Assembly: GCA_033297075.1 (NCBI GenBank)
Contig: MU858249.1
Coordinates: 1 to 64,000 of the forward strand
Length of the DNA: 64,000 nt
Direction: 5' to 3'
From: Rhypophila decipiens
Lineage: Eukaryota > Ascomycota > Sordariomycetes > Sordariales > Naviculisporaceae
Shown here: positions 63,114-64,000 of the stretch, piece after piece
How positions within the stretch are numbered: position 1 is the stretch's first letter
How the letters are laid out: each line of letters opens with the position of its first letter
Translations under genes and position numbers: made by a program
Notes under the pieces: model-generated
Told to the model about the DNA's origin: nothing
The model's input: the letters and a program-made list of their open reading frames with translations, nothing else
The model's database searches: none

Positions 63114-64000
63114 ATGGCCCCAATATCGACAATAACCATCCTTGCCCCGGGCCTCAAGACCATCCACAAAGCCCCCTACCCGTCCATCTCGCCGTCCAAT
63201 CCCCCCCTCAACCAATCCGGCCGCACAGTCCTCCTGACCGGCGGCGCAACCGGAATCGGCTACGCAATAGGCCAATCCTTCATCCAAGCCCACGCCGCCA
63301 AGTTGATCATCATCGGCCGGCGTCAAAATGTCCTAGACGAGGCAGTCAAAACCTTGACTGCCCATGCCCAGAGTCTCAATTCGCCCACCACAATCCTCAG
63401 TCGATCCCTGGATGCCTCTGACCATGAGGCGGTATCAACTCTCTGGTCTAGTTTCAAATCTGAGGGGATAGTAATCGACGTCTTGGTCCTCAACCATGCT
63501 GTCCCTGGGCCCGTCAAGAACTTCATGGAGACTGACCTCTTCGAAATCTGGAAAATCTTTGAGATCAACTCAAGGTCCATCCTCGACTTTACCCAGCAGT
63601 TTTATAACCAGGGGGCTGATAAGAAGAAGGTAACTAACTACACATCACCCTCAACTTGCTTCTGTATTACTGTATGTCAGTGAGCTAATGAGTGGTGAAT
63701 AGTACCTCGTCAACGTCTCAACCTCGGCTCTGCACAATCTCCGGACCGAAGCCACCCAGATCCCCACCTACGGCCTCACAAAAGGCGCGGCCTTGCTGAT
63801 AACCCAGCAAATCGCCAACCATGTTTCCTCCGACAAGCTCCAGGTCGTGAGTTTCCATCCAGGCGGGGTCCTTACCGAAAGTGCCAGAAAGGCTGGTGTC
63901 GATGAGGGCATGTATGATTGGGATGATGGTATGTTACTGCAGTGTCTTTTCTTACTAACTTCGTTGGAATATGCTATAGGGCTGGTAGGTGCTAACATTT
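63114..64000 (+). CDS. Short-chain dehydrogenase/reductase (partial at window end)
   Basis: Exon 1 is 63114-63629, exon 2 is 63703-63928, and a third exon starts at 63980; the gene runs off the window. The first intron is 73 bases. Visible motifs are the cofactor loop TGGATGIG at 42-49, VLNHAV in place of the usual NNAG, S178/S180 in NVSTSAL, and the catalytic Y195-x3-K199 (TYGLTKGAA), followed by SFHPGGVLTESAR. It is a classical NAD(P)-dependent SDR of the fungal type with an N-terminal extension of about 35 residues. The downstream part, usually a LPGHFAVW-like block, is missing here. A possible donor at 63985 suggests a very short third exon. It is divergent from the Zn2Cys6 regulator gene and probably under its control. 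Confidence 0.9.

Overview
The window is nuclear DNA of a filamentous ascomycete (Pezizomycotina, most likely a Sordariomycete). The protein genes carry short introns of 52-136 bases (up to about 300 in one ambiguous case), mostly with GTAAGT-like donors and CTAAC/CTGAC-type branch sites. The gene set is typical of moulds: Zn2Cys6 and Clr5-domain regulators, a fungal NLR-like STAND protein, WSC-domain and GPI-anchored wall proteins, a P450 and MFS efflux. Short TTAGGG-type motifs are scattered through it. No prokaryotic, viral or CRISPR feature is present. I support 20 protein genes with good evidence, two weak small-gene candidates, one intron-containing tRNA, one aberrant tRNA-like gene and two mobile-element remnants.

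Left third (1-26 kb): a BCS1-like AAA ATPase (minus) faces away from the ribosome-rescue factor Pelota/Dom34. Then come a four-exon WD40 protein with a C-terminal zinc ribbon, a thioredoxin-like protein with a long acidic tail, a TauD-type dioxygenase, a 271-bp TA-flanked MITE, an aldo-keto reductase, an amidoligase-family protein, a secreted double-WSC protein (minus) and a four-exon SDR (minus).

Middle (26-45 kb): tRNA-Asp(GUC) with a 21-base intron; a frameshifted Helitron Rep remnant; a 554-residue protein I cannot assign; a CAGTCAA-type minisatellite; an ankyrin protein ending in a CaaX-like CCVM; a tRNA-like gene with an 11-base anticodon loop; a 1,100-residue PigL_N-like/NB-ARC/TPR protein (minus) divergent from a five-exon P450; an APH-fold kinase (minus); and a GTPase-like protein with a degenerate P-loop.

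Right third (46-64 kb): a GPI-anchored GH17 glucanase, a SAM methyltransferase, a DUF4246 protein, a Clr5-domain protein (minus), an AT-rich island that looks RIP-affected, a possible small spliced gene, and a candidate three-gene module of MFS transporter, Zn2Cys6 regulator and SDR (cut by the window end). The module is the most interesting signal. The divergent regulator/SDR promoter holds TGCGGA-type sites repeated at exactly 11-bp spacing in two clusters, and the transporter promoter shares the 12-mer TTCCGGCTTCCG with the regulator promoter. This suggests one self-regulating circuit. Intergenic spaces are long (0.3-2.8 kb) and otherwise show little beyond promoters and UTRs.
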